Shown: in pieces, positions 44,336 to 52,700 of the stretch
How positions within the stretch are numbered: position 1 is the first letter of the stretch
Layout of the letters: each line of letters begins with the position of its first letter
DNA from: Labilibacter sediminis
GTDB taxonomy: Bacteria > Bacteroidota > Bacteroidia > Bacteroidales > Marinilabiliaceae
DNA length: 64,000 bases
Assembly (NCBI RefSeq): GCF_005877885.1
Contig: NZ_VCHY01000016.1
Coordinates: 62,001 to 126,000 of the forward strand
Direction of reading: 5' to 3'
The notes under the pieces: model-generated
Told to the model about the DNA's origin: nothing
The model's database searches: none
What the model saw: the letters and a program-made list of their open reading frames with translations, nothing else
Translations under genes and position numbers: made by a program

Positions 44336-45052
44336 TTAATCGTTATCAATCGTAAAAATAAAAGTAGAATTAGGGTATTCAGGTAACAAATCTTGCTGTA
44401 TTGATTGTTCCAGCGTTTTAATGGCTTTTATGCATTGAGGGCTCATTTTATTGTTTTCCAGGTTTATTTGTATATGATAGGTATACTGGCAGTTTTTATG
44501 CTTTTGTGCATTATTGGCCGATTTTAAAATGAGTCTTTTTAGATCGTAAAGGATTCGCTCTTCATTATGATGACAAATAGAAAAGCTTACGGAAGGGCAT
44601 TTTATGGTGCTTTCCTCTCTTTTCTTCACCTCATAAGTACTTTCTTTAATATTTGGAGAGATAATGGGATAAAATATGTTTCCTTCAAGAGAATAGAATT
44701 GTAAATCACCAACAGCACTGTGGGTATAAGGATCAACCATTTGAATATAAACCAAACCCTGGTCAATCAGTTTATGAAAACCCTGATAAATAAAATATGA
44801 GATGTCATGATCTTCTTTATGTGTATTGATTAGGTTGGCTAAAATAAATGCTTCGGAATTAAATTCATTAATGGTTTGTTTTATAAACTCGGGATTGGAT
44901 TTTTCTATGGGATGAAGAATAATTTTACCAAAATTAGAACGTATAAATAATTGATTTTTTTGATGGTTTTCGGTTTTGTAATCGTTTAACAACGTGGTGT
45001 TAGTGCTTTTTATAAGTTGGTTAAGTATAACTGCTGCTTTGAAGAATTCCAT
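44336..45052 (-). CDS. Protein of unknown function
   Basis: 238 residues, soluble, no signal peptide. It mixes helical and strand segments, with a Cys/His-containing stretch KCPSVSFSICHHNEERILYDLKRLILKSANNAQKHKN that resembles a histidine-kinase-like surface only superficially. No known family. It is divergent from the two-component pair, whose promoter must share the 151-base intergenic region. Confidence 0.55.
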   Translation of the reverse strand: MEFFKAAVILNQLIKSTNTTLLNDYKTENHQKNQLFIRSNFGKIILHPIEKSNPEFIKQTINEFNSEAFILANLINTHKEDHDISYFIYQGFHKLIDQGLVYIQMVDPYTHSAVGDLQFYSLEGNIFYPIISPNIKESTYEVKKREESTIKCPSVSFSICHHNEERILYDLKRLILKSANNAQKHKNCQYTYHIQINLENNKMSPQCIKAIKTLEQSIQQDLLPEYPNSTFIFTIDND

Positions 45053-45203
45053 AAACTTGGTTGATTTATTTATTCTTAAATTAATTAAAAATGAGAACTT
45101 TTCCCATTTGATGTGCTTTTTAATTGGGTGATATATGGAATAGTTAATTTCATAAACCAGACTTTTTTTATCTTGCTATAATTTAAATAAAGAGAGATAC
45201 CAA

Positions 45204-46928
45204 ATGCTAAAGAGAATCCGTAATCTGAGTATCAGATCGAAAATTGCGTTAATGCTAAATACCTTTGCCTTATTTATCATTGCGTCCATATCGGTGGTGT
45301 TGGCTCAGCAATTTAAGGGAGCATTACAGGATCGTATTATGCTGCAATTATCTTCTATCCGGCATTTAAAAACCATTCAGATTCAAAAAATACTCGATGG
45401 TCATATTCGGGAAATAAACACAATGCTCACGCATATTGATGACAGCGATTACCTGGATGCATTGGCTATGGATCAATTGGTACATATCGATTCTATTGTG
45501 ATTAACCATGAGTTGTCCGAACAGATTGTTTTAGAAAATGATTCTATACTTATTGAAGATATCAGTGCTGAAATTAATGATGCACGGTTACACCTGGTGT
45601 ATCATTTAGCTCATCAGAAATTGATTTACAGTTTTTACTCTTCGCCGCAATCCATACAAAATGTATTATACGAAAGAACAGGAATGGGTGAAAGTGGCGA
45701 AACTTATATAGTGGGTGAAGATGGCTATTTAAGAACGCAATCACGATTTTTAATAGACACGATTCCTACCTTAATAAATAGTAAAACAGAAGCGTTTATT
45801 GCAACACAAAATAAAAACAACGGTGTAATCAGGCATCTTGATTATCGTGGAATTGAGGTTTTTAGTTCTTATGCTTCATTTCATTATCATGGCTTAAAAT
45901 GGGTTATTCTTTCCGAAATTGATGTAGACGAGGCCTTGCTTCCTTTAAAGGTGATGGAGCGCAGAATTTATATTATTTCGGCATTGATAGCCATTGTTAT
46001 TTTTCTGCTTTCCAGCGGTTTGGCCTGGTATATTGTAAATCCTGTATTAAAAGTTCAAAAAGCACTTCATCATATTTCAAGAGGGGAGAAAACAACAATA
46101 CCGCAGTACCACCCAAAGGATGAGATTGGTAATTTATTCACCACCCTTGAATCGTTAATTCACAATACCGAAGAGATTATTGGCTTTGCCAATCATATAG
46201 CAGCAGGTAATTTAAACCAAAGCATGGTGCCTCGCAGCTCTGATGACCGACTGGTGGGCAGTTTGAATAATATGAAGGATCAACTGGTTGAGATACAGGA
46301 GAGAGAACGTCAGGTTCAGGCACGTAGTCAACGGTTATTAATGGCTGGAGAAGAAAAAGAACGGAGTCGTTTAAGTAAGGAATTACATGATAGTATTGGG
46401 CCATTATTGACAAACTTAAAGCTGCTGCTTTTGCAGGATGATACGGAAAAAAGTATGGTGCAGGAACGTGTGCAGTATTTGATTGAAGAGGTACGGAAGA
46501 TTTCTGTAAATCTGATGCCGTCAGTATTAAAAGATTTTGGTTTGACTGCGGCAACGCAAAGTTTTATTGATCTTTTGCCCAAAACAGATGCATATCAGAT
46601 ATCTTTTTCTTTTGATCGCGATCAGCATTCGAAGATTCCTCTGGATTTGGCACTCAATGCTTTCAGAATTATCCAGGAATCAATAAATAACGCTATTAAA
46701 CATGCTAAGGCATCGGAGATTAAACTATCTATAACCGAGTTTGTTGATCAGGTAAATATTTATATTGCCGACAATGGGGTAGGATTTGATAAGGATAATG
46801 TGAGCTTTGGAAATGGATTAATCAATATTAAAGAACGCGTTCATATGTTTAACGGGCATTTAGATATTACTTCGGATAGAAACGGAACAGTTATTGAAAT
46901 CGAGTTTGAAACAAAACAGTTACCATGA
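45204..46928 (+). CDS. NarL-type sensor histidine kinase
   Basis: 574 residues. Helix 1 (about 12-34) and helix 2 (about 252-275) bracket a periplasmic double-Cache-like sensor with the motif MGESGETYIVGEDGYLRTQSRF. A HAMP domain follows (about 277-330), then a second HAMP-like segment. The HisKA_3 dimerisation domain has His395 in ELHDSIGPLLTNLKLLL. The HATPase domain has N-box IQESINNAIKHAKA and G-boxes ADNGVGFD and GNGLINIKERV. It overlaps the response regulator by four bases (ATGA), so they form a cognate pair. The ligand is unknown. Confidence 0.93.
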   Translation: MLKRIRNLSIRSKIALMLNTFALFIIASISVVLAQQFKGALQDRIMLQLSSIRHLKTIQIQKILDGHIREINTMLTHIDDSDYLDALAMDQLVHIDSIVINHELSEQIVLENDSILIEDISAEINDARLHLVYHLAHQKLIYSFYSSPQSIQNVLYERTGMGESGETYIVGEDGYLRTQSRFLIDTIPTLINSKTEAFIATQNKNNGVIRHLDYRGIEVFSSYASFHYHGLKWVILSEIDVDEALLPLKVMERRIYIISALIAIVIFLLSSGLAWYIVNPVLKVQKALHHISRGEKTTIPQYHPKDEIGNLFTTLESLIHNTEEIIGFANHIAAGNLNQSMVPRSSDDRLVGSLNNMKDQLVEIQERERQVQARSQRLLMAGEEKERSRLSKELHDSIGPLLTNLKLLLLQDDTEKSMVQERVQYLIEEVRKISVNLMPSVLKDFGLTAATQSFIDLLPKTDAYQISFSFDRDQHSKIPLDLALNAFRIIQESINNAIKHAKASEIKLSITEFVDQVNIYIADNGVGFDKDNVSFGNGLINIKERVHMFNGHLDITSDRNGTVIEIEFETKQLP

Positions 46929-47545
46929 TTAGAGTAAGTATTACCGACGACCACGATTTATTCAGGAGTGGTATTGCTATGTTGCTGGAAAGATCTGAAA
47001 ATATTCAGGTGGTTCATCAAACGCCATCGGCTACAGATTTATTGGAAAAACTAAAGGAAGAAACCGTGGATGTAGCTTTGTTAGATATTTCTATGGTTGA
47101 AGTCAACGGTTTGGATGCTTTGCTTTTAATAAAAGAGTCGTTTCCTCAAGTTCGGTGTATTGTTTTAACCATGCATAACGAGGGGCAATATGTGGTTAAG
47201 GCCATTCGGAATGGAGCCTGGGGTTATTTGCTTAAAGATTGTGATCCGCAGGAATTAAATCAAGCCATAATGCAAGTTTATAATGGTAAAAAGCACTTTA
47301 ACAGTGATGTTTCTCACCTGATGATTGAAGCGGTAAATGCCGAAGCCAATACCAAAGATATATCTAAGCGTGAGAAAGAAGTTTTACAATTGGTTGCAAA
47401 GGGATTAACTACCAAGGAAATTGCCGAAAAATTATTTGTTAGCAAACGAACCATAGAAACCCATCGAAGCAATATCTTAAAAAAGCTGGATGTACAAAAT
47501 ACCGCTGAATTAATTACCAAAGCCACACAATTAGGTTTGTTATAG
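46925..47545 (+). CDS. NarL/LuxR-family response regulator
   Basis: 206 residues. The receiver has Asp8-Asp9, phospho-acceptor Asp54 (ALLDISM), Thr/Ser switch in VLTMHNE and Lys in LLKDCDP. The C-terminal GerE/LuxR helix-turn-helix (about 143-203) reads SKREKEVLQLVAKGLTTKEIAEKLFVSKRTIETHRSNILKKL. It is the partner of the overlapping HisKA_3 kinase. Its targets are not evident. Confidence 0.95.
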   Translation: MIRVSITDDHDLFRSGIAMLLERSENIQVVHQTPSATDLLEKLKEETVDVALLDISMVEVNGLDALLLIKESFPQVRCIVLTMHNEGQYVVKAIRNGAWGYLLKDCDPQELNQAIMQVYNGKKHFNSDVSHLMIEAVNAEANTKDISKREKEVLQLVAKGLTTKEIAEKLFVSKRTIETHRSNILKKLDVQNTAELITKATQLGLL

Positions 47546-48013
47546 GTGTACTACAACTAAGCTTTCAGCTATTAAGAGTTTAAGGAATAATTTGGAGCTG
47601 TAAATCATAAAGTGGGATGGCCAGAGCAATAATCCGGGCCAGTGGTAGGAAAGAGGTCTTCAAGGGCGCACTTGAGGAGGGTGTGGGTTAGCAGGAATTG
47701 AAGATCGATGTGGGCAGGAGGATTCTATTGGTCTAGACTTTTTTGCGTCCTTTTTGTGGCGATGACAAAAAGGACGTAGGGTTTGGGACAACGTCCCTAA
47801 TATTAGTTGAATTCAACAAATGAGTTTCTTGGCATATATACATTGACTGTAATTTACGGCCCTTTAATATGTTAAGTTTTAAAGGTTATCCGTATAAATA
47901 CGTAGTCCAACTTCAGAATATATCGGTACTGCAAAATACCAAAATAGCGGAATTGATGCGCCTATACCTATAAGCTACTTTTACATCAGTAAAAACAATC
48001 AACAAAAGTAGTT
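47546..48013. other. Intergenic region with the second double-hairpin element
   Basis: No coding frame is seen. Apart from the element at 47731-47812, the GC content around 47620-47720 is higher than in the neighbourhood and resembles the degenerate upstream part of the element at 10690-10780. Confidence 0.5.
47731..47812. repeat. Double-hairpin dispersed element, copy 2
   Basis: Hairpin 1 pairs CGTCCTTTTTGT (47746-47757) with ACAAAAAGGACG (47765-47776), perfect over 12 bp. Hairpin 2 is GGGAC-aac-GTCCC (47784-47796). The order, spacing and flanks (GTCTAGACTTTTTTG before, ATTAGTTGAA after) match copy 1 near 10.8 kb, while stem bases differ in a paired way. Confidence 0.75.
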
Positions 48014-48346
48014 ATGAAGAATTTATTGATCATTGTATGCTTAGGTATTTCAACATTAGTATTTTCCCAAGAGCAAACAAAAAGAGTATACGGACCAAAA
48101 GCTAAAAATGAGCGGGTATGGATAAATAAAGCCAATACAAGCACAGTGGTTACAAACGATAACGAACGCGTTACCGGAGGTGAGGCTAAAAACAACAAGA
48201 CTTGGGCAAAAAATTACAATAAGTCAGAAACTACTGCAGTAACAACCAATGAAGAAAAGAAATCAGTAAAAGGTCCTAATGCCAAAAACTATGTGGTGTA
48301 TAAAAGAAATAACAATACAGATATAAAAGAAGGGCAGGATCAGTAG
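48014..48346 (+). CDS. Small secreted protein with three GPxAKN repeats
   Basis: 110 residues. The signal peptide is MKNLLIIVCLGISTLVFS. The mature part consists of three imperfect repeats of about 28-32 residues starting near 24, 52 and 84, each with Gly-x-x-Ala-Lys-Asn (G27, G55, G87), an aromatic four residues after the Asn (W36, W64, Y95 region) and Asn/Thr-rich VTTNE tails. It is basic and hydrophilic. I recall short Bacteroidota proteins with GPKAKN motifs but no known function. It has its own spacing on both sides, so it is probably monocistronic. Confidence 0.65.
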   Translation: MKNLLIIVCLGISTLVFSQEQTKRVYGPKAKNERVWINKANTSTVVTNDNERVTGGEAKNNKTWAKNYNKSETTAVTTNEEKKSVKGPNAKNYVVYKRNNNTDIKEGQDQ

Positions 48347-48388
48347 TTGGTTCAAACAAGAGAACAGAAGTGTTAAAGTTTTAATAAC

Positions 48389-48591
48389 TATTAGCTCCTT
48401 GCTGTTAGCTGTTGGTTATTAATTGAAAAGCGCCAGTATGCAATAAAAGTAGAGTAAGGAACATGGAGAAAGCAGAAAGTTGAGGGGTGGAAAGGTATGA
48501 AGGTGAAAATAACGCATATTCAATCCTCCAGCAAGTATAATAAGTTGTTTCATATTGTTTGTATTGTACTAAGAGCTGACAGCTAATAGCC
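48389..48591. repeat. Inverted pair of TTAGCTGTTAGC-type motifs
   Basis: The arm at 48389-48414 (ATTAGCTCCTTGCTGTTAGC and onward) and the arm at 48569-48591 (CTAAGAGCTGACAGCTAATA and onward) are imperfect inverted copies separated by about 155 bases. A related motif occurs at 26112-26140. No coding frame of quality lies between them. Confidence 0.45.
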
Positions 48592-48642
48592 AAATGTGTT
48601 GTATAACAAAAACATTAATTTCTGCCATATCATTTTTTCTAT

Positions 48643-48650
48643 TAGTTTTG
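48643..48650 (+). promoter_or_regulatory. Possible -7 box before the bioB leader gene
   Basis: TAGTTTTG followed by CATCC fits TAnnTTTG. The -33 position (TTTC, 48619-48622) is weak. Transcription would start almost at the ATG at 48657, giving a nearly leaderless message. Confidence 0.45.
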
Positions 48651-48656
48651 CATCCG

Positions 48657-48980
48657 ATGAATCACAAGCATATACATAAATCACAAGCTCTTGGTAAACT
48701 TCATTTTAAGCAATGGAGCAATAAGGGGTATGCTGCATTTTGCTCAATGGGTAAAGTGGTTCATATTGGTAAATTGGCTGTTTCACTTGCACAGTGGATT
48801 GGGAATATAATAGAGCATGTGGAAGAGAGACTTCTCTTATGTATAGATCGAGATGTAGATGAAACAGCGGAGGAGTTGCTTGAACAAGATATGTTGCAAG
48901 CAATACCTGTAGTCGTGAACACTCAAAAAGGGTGTGGTGCTGAAGTAATTGTAAATAGTAAAAATATAAACTGCCGCTAA
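48657..48980 (+). CDS. Small conserved-looking protein upstream of bioB
   Basis: 107 residues from the ATG at 48657; an in-frame ATG at 48594 would add a hydrophobic 21-residue N-terminus. The motif LGKLHFKQWSNKGYAAFCSMGKVVHIGKLAVSL is distinctive: I recall short Bacteroidota proteins with K/R-W-S-x-K-x-Y-A-x-F-x-S-L-G-K upstream of vitamin-related receptor or biotin genes, but cannot verify that here. The C-terminal part is acidic (EETAEELLEQDM-like) and ends NSKNINCR. Its stop codon is the last part of the 5' arm of a terminator placed right before bioB, so translation of this gene could control bioB transcription. Confidence 0.65.
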   Translation: MNHKHIHKSQALGKLHFKQWSNKGYAAFCSMGKVVHIGKLAVSLAQWIGNIIEHVEERLLLCIDRDVDETAEELLEQDMLQAIPVVVNTQKGCGAEVIVNSKNINCR

Positions 48981-49013
48981 TTGGAGATATTCTCCGGTTA
49001 GCGGCTTTTTTTT
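48973..49013 (+). terminator. Terminator/attenuator between the leader gene and bioB
   Basis: GCCGCTAA (48973-48980) pairs with TTAGCGGC (48998-49005). Inside, TT pairs with GG as wobbles and GGAGA (48983-48987) pairs with TCTCC (48991-48995), giving a continuous 15-bp stem with a TAT loop, followed by eight T. The TAA of the leader gene is in the 5' arm. The bioB ATG lies seven bases past the T-run, leaving no room for a promoter between. Confidence 0.9.
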
Positions 49014-49020
49014 GTTTGTT

Positions 49021-50004
49021 ATGGTAAATGAGTTAAAAAACAAAGTATTGGCAGGTGGTTCTATCACCGAACAGGAAGCCTTGCAATTGATGAATGCTGA
49101 AGATAAAGAAGCTCTTTATTCTGCAGCCAACGAGATTCGCCTTCATTTTAAGGGAAATAAAATGGAAATGTGCAGCATCTTAAATGCAAAATCGGGTAAA
49201 TGTACACAGGATTGTAAATGGTGTTCACAGTCGATGTTTCATAAAACAAATGTAGAAGAGTATGAGTTGGTAGATTTAAAGGTTGCAGAACAGCAAGCCA
49301 AGGAAAATGCTGAAAAAGGCGTGCATAAGTTTTCATTGGTAACAAGCGGCAGATCCATCTCTAATAAAAACCTCGATCAGCTTTGTGGTGTGTATAAAAA
49401 AATTCAAAAAAGCACACCGATCCATCTTTGTGCTTCCATGGGATTATTGAACAGGTCGCAACTTGAAAAGCTTAAGGAATCGGGCGTTGAGCATTATCAC
49501 TGTAATATAGAGACGGCACCTTCTTTCTTCCCAGAGGTGGTTTCTTCGCATTCAATTGAAGAAAAATTCAGAACTATTCGTTATGCTCAGGAATTAGGTA
49601 TGGGTGTTTGTTCCGGTGGAATTATAGGTATGGGCGAAAGCATGGAGCAACGCGTTGAAATGGCTTTTACCTTAAGAGAGTTGGATATTGAGTCTATTCC
49701 AATTAATATTTTAACACCTGTTGAAGGAGCAAGTTTAAAAGTAGACGGGCCGCTAAGTGATGATGAGGTGCTAACGACCTTTGCTTTATTCCGTTTTATT
49801 AACCCAACAGCCAATATCCGTTTGGCGGGTGGACGTAATTTAATTGCTCATATTCAGGATAAGGCCTTGGCTTCCGGGGTAAGTGCTGCTTTGGTAGGAG
49901 ATTATTTAACTACCATTGGTACAAATATTAACCAGGATAAAGAACTTTTTGAAAAGGCAGGTTTTAACCTTGGAGAGCATAAATGTAAACATCAACCCGT
50001 GTAG
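49021..50004 (+). CDS. bioB: Biotin synthase
   Basis: 327 residues from the ATG at 49021. It is a radical-SAM enzyme; Cys61, Cys65 and Cys68 (CTQDCKWC) hold the [4Fe-4S] cluster. HLCASMGLLNRSQLEKLKESGVEHYHCNIETA, CSGGIIGMGESMEQRVEMAF and NPTANIRLAGGRN (Arg near the [2Fe-2S] cluster) are typical of BioB. It inserts sulfur into dethiobiotin, the final step. It is separated from bioA by a 209-base gap with a palindromic repeat. Confidence 0.97.
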   Translation: MVNELKNKVLAGGSITEQEALQLMNAEDKEALYSAANEIRLHFKGNKMEMCSILNAKSGKCTQDCKWCSQSMFHKTNVEEYELVDLKVAEQQAKENAEKGVHKFSLVTSGRSISNKNLDQLCGVYKKIQKSTPIHLCASMGLLNRSQLEKLKESGVEHYHCNIETAPSFFPEVVSSHSIEEKFRTIRYAQELGMGVCSGGIIGMGESMEQRVEMAFTLRELDIESIPINILTPVEGASLKVDGPLSDDEVLTTFALFRFINPTANIRLAGGRNLIAHIQDKALASGVSAALVGDYLTTIGTNINQDKELFEKAGFNLGEHKCKHQPV

Positions 50005-50065
50005 TTGATTTAGTGCTTTAAGTGCTATTTACCCAGGGAAATATCTTTGAAAAGATAATGATATA

Positions 50066-50170
50066 CCACCCCGCCTTTTTGCACCCCTCCTAAAATTCAG
50101 GAGGGGAGTGTGCGGTGTTTTTCTCCTCCTTTTAAAGGAGGAGTACCACGATGAATGAGTGGGGAGGTGG
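50066..50170. repeat. GC-rich composite palindrome inside the biotin cluster
   Basis: Outer arms CCACCCCGCC (50066-50075) and GGGGAGGTGG (50161-50170) are inverted. Inside are two hairpins: CCCCTCCT (50084-50091) with AGGAGGGG (50099-50106), and a 21-base near-perfect palindrome at 50123-50143 (CTCCTCC...GGAGGAG). Similar GC-rich palindromic repeats are familiar in Bacteroidota intergenic regions. Its GC content stands out sharply from the surroundings, which suggests a mobile repeat inserted between bioB and bioA. Confidence 0.85.
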
Positions 50171-50213
50171 TTGCATTATTAAAGAAGATTTCCTTGGCAA
50201 TTTACCAGACAAA

Positions 50214-51509
50214 ATGAACAAACAACAATTATTAGAATACGATAAGGAGCATATATGGCATCCGTATACTTCTACAACAAATCCTTTACCCGTTTATGCT
50301 GTAGAAAAGGCGGAGCGATGCACTATTCATCTGGCTTCCGGAGAGAAACTGGTGGATGGCATGTCGTCGTGGTGGGCTGCCATTCACGGATACAACCATC
50401 CTGTTTTAAACCAGGCGGCCGAAAATCAGCTGCAGCAAATGTCGCATATCATGTTTGGTGGCTTAACGCACCAGCCTGCTGTTGATTTGGCTAAAAAGCT
50501 GGTGGAAATAACACCTGAATCTTTACAAAAAGTATTCTTTTCTGATTCAGGATCAGTATCAGTTGAAGTGGCTTTAAAGATGGCCTTGCAATATTGGTCG
50601 AGCAAAGGTATGCCACAAAAAGGGAAATTTGCCACCATTCGCAATGGTTACCATGGCGATACCTGGCATGCTATGTCTGTGTGCGATCCGGATACGGGGA
50701 TGCATCATATTTTTAATGGTCGATTGCCTATTCATTATTTTGTGGATCAACCTCAATGCAGGTTTGGCGATGAGTGTACCGATGTGGATGTTGCACCATT
50801 AGCTGAGCTCTTTGAAAATCATCATACCGAAATTGCAGCATTTATCCTCGAACCCATTGTTCAGGGTGCCGGAGGAATGTGGTTTTATTCGTCCGGTTAT
50901 TTGAAAAAAGTGAAAGAACTGTGCGATAAATACAATGTATTGCTTATAGCAGATGAAATAGCCACCGGCTTTGGACGAACGGGAGAGTTGTTTGCTTGCA
51001 ACCATGCCCATGTATCCCCGGATATCATGTGTTTGGGGAAAGCCATTACCGGTGGTTATATGAGCTTTGCTGCAACATTGGCAACCAATGAAGTGGCAGA
51101 TACTATTAGTAACGGATCGCCTGGTGTTTTTATGCACGGACCAACCTTTATGGGTAATCCTTTGGCCTGTGCCGTAGCTAATGCCAGTATTGATTTATTG
51201 CTATCGGGTAACTGGCAGCAAAGGGTAAAAGATATAGAGGCACAGCTTATTGCTGAATTGGAGCCTTGCCGTGCCTTGACGATTGTCAACGATGTTCGTT
51301 GTTTAGGAGCCATAGGTGTTGTGGAATTAACCAAGTCGGTGGATATGGCAGTTATTCAAAAGGCATTTGTTGAAAAAGGCGTTTGGGTTCGACCATTTGG
51401 AAAATTGGTTTACCTCATGCCGCCGTTTGTAATTTCTAAGGCAGAGCTGTCAAAACTGTGTAATGCTTTGTTTGAGGTCATCAAAGAAACCATGGAGGAT
51501 ACTTTATGA
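50214..51509 (+). CDS. bioA: Adenosylmethionine-8-amino-7-oxononanoate aminotransferase
   Basis: 431 residues from the ATG at 50214; the in-frame ATG at 50151 starts inside the palindromic repeat and is unlikely. HIWHPYT at the start is the BioA hallmark. [19 protein letters not shown] and the PLP lysine in [17 protein letters not shown] are diagnostic, as is [18 protein letters not shown]. It makes 7,8-diaminopelargonate using SAM as amino donor. It overlaps bioF by four bases (ATGA). Confidence 0.97.
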   Translation: MNKQQLLEYDKEHIWHPYTSTTNPLPVYAVEKAERCTIHLASGEKLVDGMSSWWAAIHGYNHPVLNQAAENQLQQMSHIMFGGLTHQPAVDLAKKLVEITPESLQKVFFSDSGSVSVEVALKMALQYWSSKGMPQKGKFATIRNGYHGDTWHAMSVCDPDTGMHHIFNGRLPIHYFVDQPQCRFGDECTDVDVAPLAELFENHHTEIAAFILEPIVQGAGGMWFYSSGYLKKVKELCDKYNVLLIADEIATGFGRTGELFACNHAHVSPDIMCLGKAITGGYMSFAATLATNEVADTISNGSPGVFMHGPTFMGNPLACAVANASIDLLLSGNWQQRVKDIEAQLIAELEPCRALTIVNDVRCLGAIGVVELTKSVDMAVIQKAFVEKGVWVRPFGKLVYLMPPFVISKAELSKLCNALFEVIKETMEDTL

Positions 51510-52669
51510 ATTCGTTTGAAGAAACCATCGAAAGACTTCAATCGCAAGGATTGGAGCGATCCTTAAAAGATATTGAATCGGATGTGGGTGGATATTGCCA
51601 TTTTCAGGGTAAAAGGATGTTGAATCTTTCTTCTAATGATTATTTAGGTTTGGCTACCTGTCCGGAGTTAAAGCAGGCGTTTATGCATATGGTTGCTGAC
51701 AATCCTCAATACTTATCGTTTGGCAGTGGTTCGTCTCGTTTATTAACTGGCAATACCAGTATATATTCGCAAACCGAAGAGGCTTTAAAGACTTGGTACG
51801 GGAGTGAGGCAGCTGTGTTTTTTAACAGCGGCTATCATGCCAATTCAGGTATCCTTCCCGCAATAAGCGAGAAAAAGGATTTGATATTATCTGATAAGCT
51901 TTGCCATGCCAGTATTATTGATGGTATTCGATTGAGTACGGCTGATCAGGTTCGGTATCGACATGCGGATTACCAACACCTGGAATCTATTTTAGAAAAA
52001 AAGCGAGATCAATATCAGCATGTATTTATCGTGAGCGAGTCGGTATTTAGTATGGATGGCGATGAGGCAGATTTGAAAAAGCTGGTAGAACTGAAAAAGA
52101 AATTTAAGGCCATATTATATGTTGATGAGGCTCATGCAGTAGGAGCAATGGGACAAACAGGACTAGGCCTGTGCGAGGTACAGGGCGTAACGAAAGATAT
52201 TGATATCATTGTAGGTACCATGGGAAAAGCCATGGCTTCGGTTGGAGCATATGCCATCTTAAATAATACACTTAAGCAGGTTATGGTGAATAAGGTACGC
52301 ACCTTAATATTTACTACGGCTCTGCCAGCTATTAATATGGCGTGGAGCAAGTTTATTATAGAAAGGATGCCCAGGTTTACTGATGTCCGTAAAACACTTA
52401 AGCAGTTGGTAGATAAATGTAATGCCAGCATAGCTGAAATGGGTTTTGCGCCTTCAAACGGATATATCATTCCCATAGTGGTTGGCGACAATCAAGTAGC
52501 TGTGGCCTTGGCTGAGCATCTACAAAAAAAGGGCTTTTTAATATTTCCTATACGTCCGCCAACCGTGCCTAAAGGAACTGCCCGCTTGCGCATTTCATTA
52601 ACGGCCAATCTCCATTTTAACGATATGGATAAGGCAATGAATGAAATTGCTGCTTATCTCAAAAGTTAA
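51506..52669 (+). CDS. bioF: 8-amino-7-oxononanoate synthase
   Basis: 387 residues, alpha-oxoamine synthase family. [23 protein letters not shown], the PLP aspartate in [18 protein letters not shown] and the PLP lysine in [15 protein letters not shown] are clear. It condenses pimeloyl-ACP (or CoA) with alanine. The pathway role fits its neighbours BioG and BioC, which supply the pimeloyl thioester. Confidence 0.95.
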   Translation: MNSFEETIERLQSQGLERSLKDIESDVGGYCHFQGKRMLNLSSNDYLGLATCPELKQAFMHMVADNPQYLSFGSGSSRLLTGNTSIYSQTEEALKTWYGSEAAVFFNSGYHANSGILPAISEKKDLILSDKLCHASIIDGIRLSTADQVRYRHADYQHLESILEKKRDQYQHVFIVSESVFSMDGDEADLKKLVELKKKFKAILYVDEAHAVGAMGQTGLGLCEVQGVTKDIDIIVGTMGKAMASVGAYAILNNTLKQVMVNKVRTLIFTTALPAINMAWSKFIIERMPRFTDVRKTLKQLVDKCNASIAEMGFAPSNGYIIPIVVGDNQVAVALAEHLQKKGFLIFPIRPPTVPKGTARLRISLTANLHFNDMDKAMNEIAAYLKS

Positions 52670-52700
52670 AATTGTAACACTAGTGCATAAATCATTACAA

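Noticed and set aside
48405-48593. Minus-strand 62-codon frame between the inverted motifs
   Set aside because: Low-complexity translation without a ribosome site; the region is explained by the inverted repeats.
50151-50213. Upstream start for bioA (ATG at 50151)
   Set aside because: These codons lie in the palindromic repeat, and the known BioA N-terminus (HIWHPYT region) is reached normally from the ATG at 50214.
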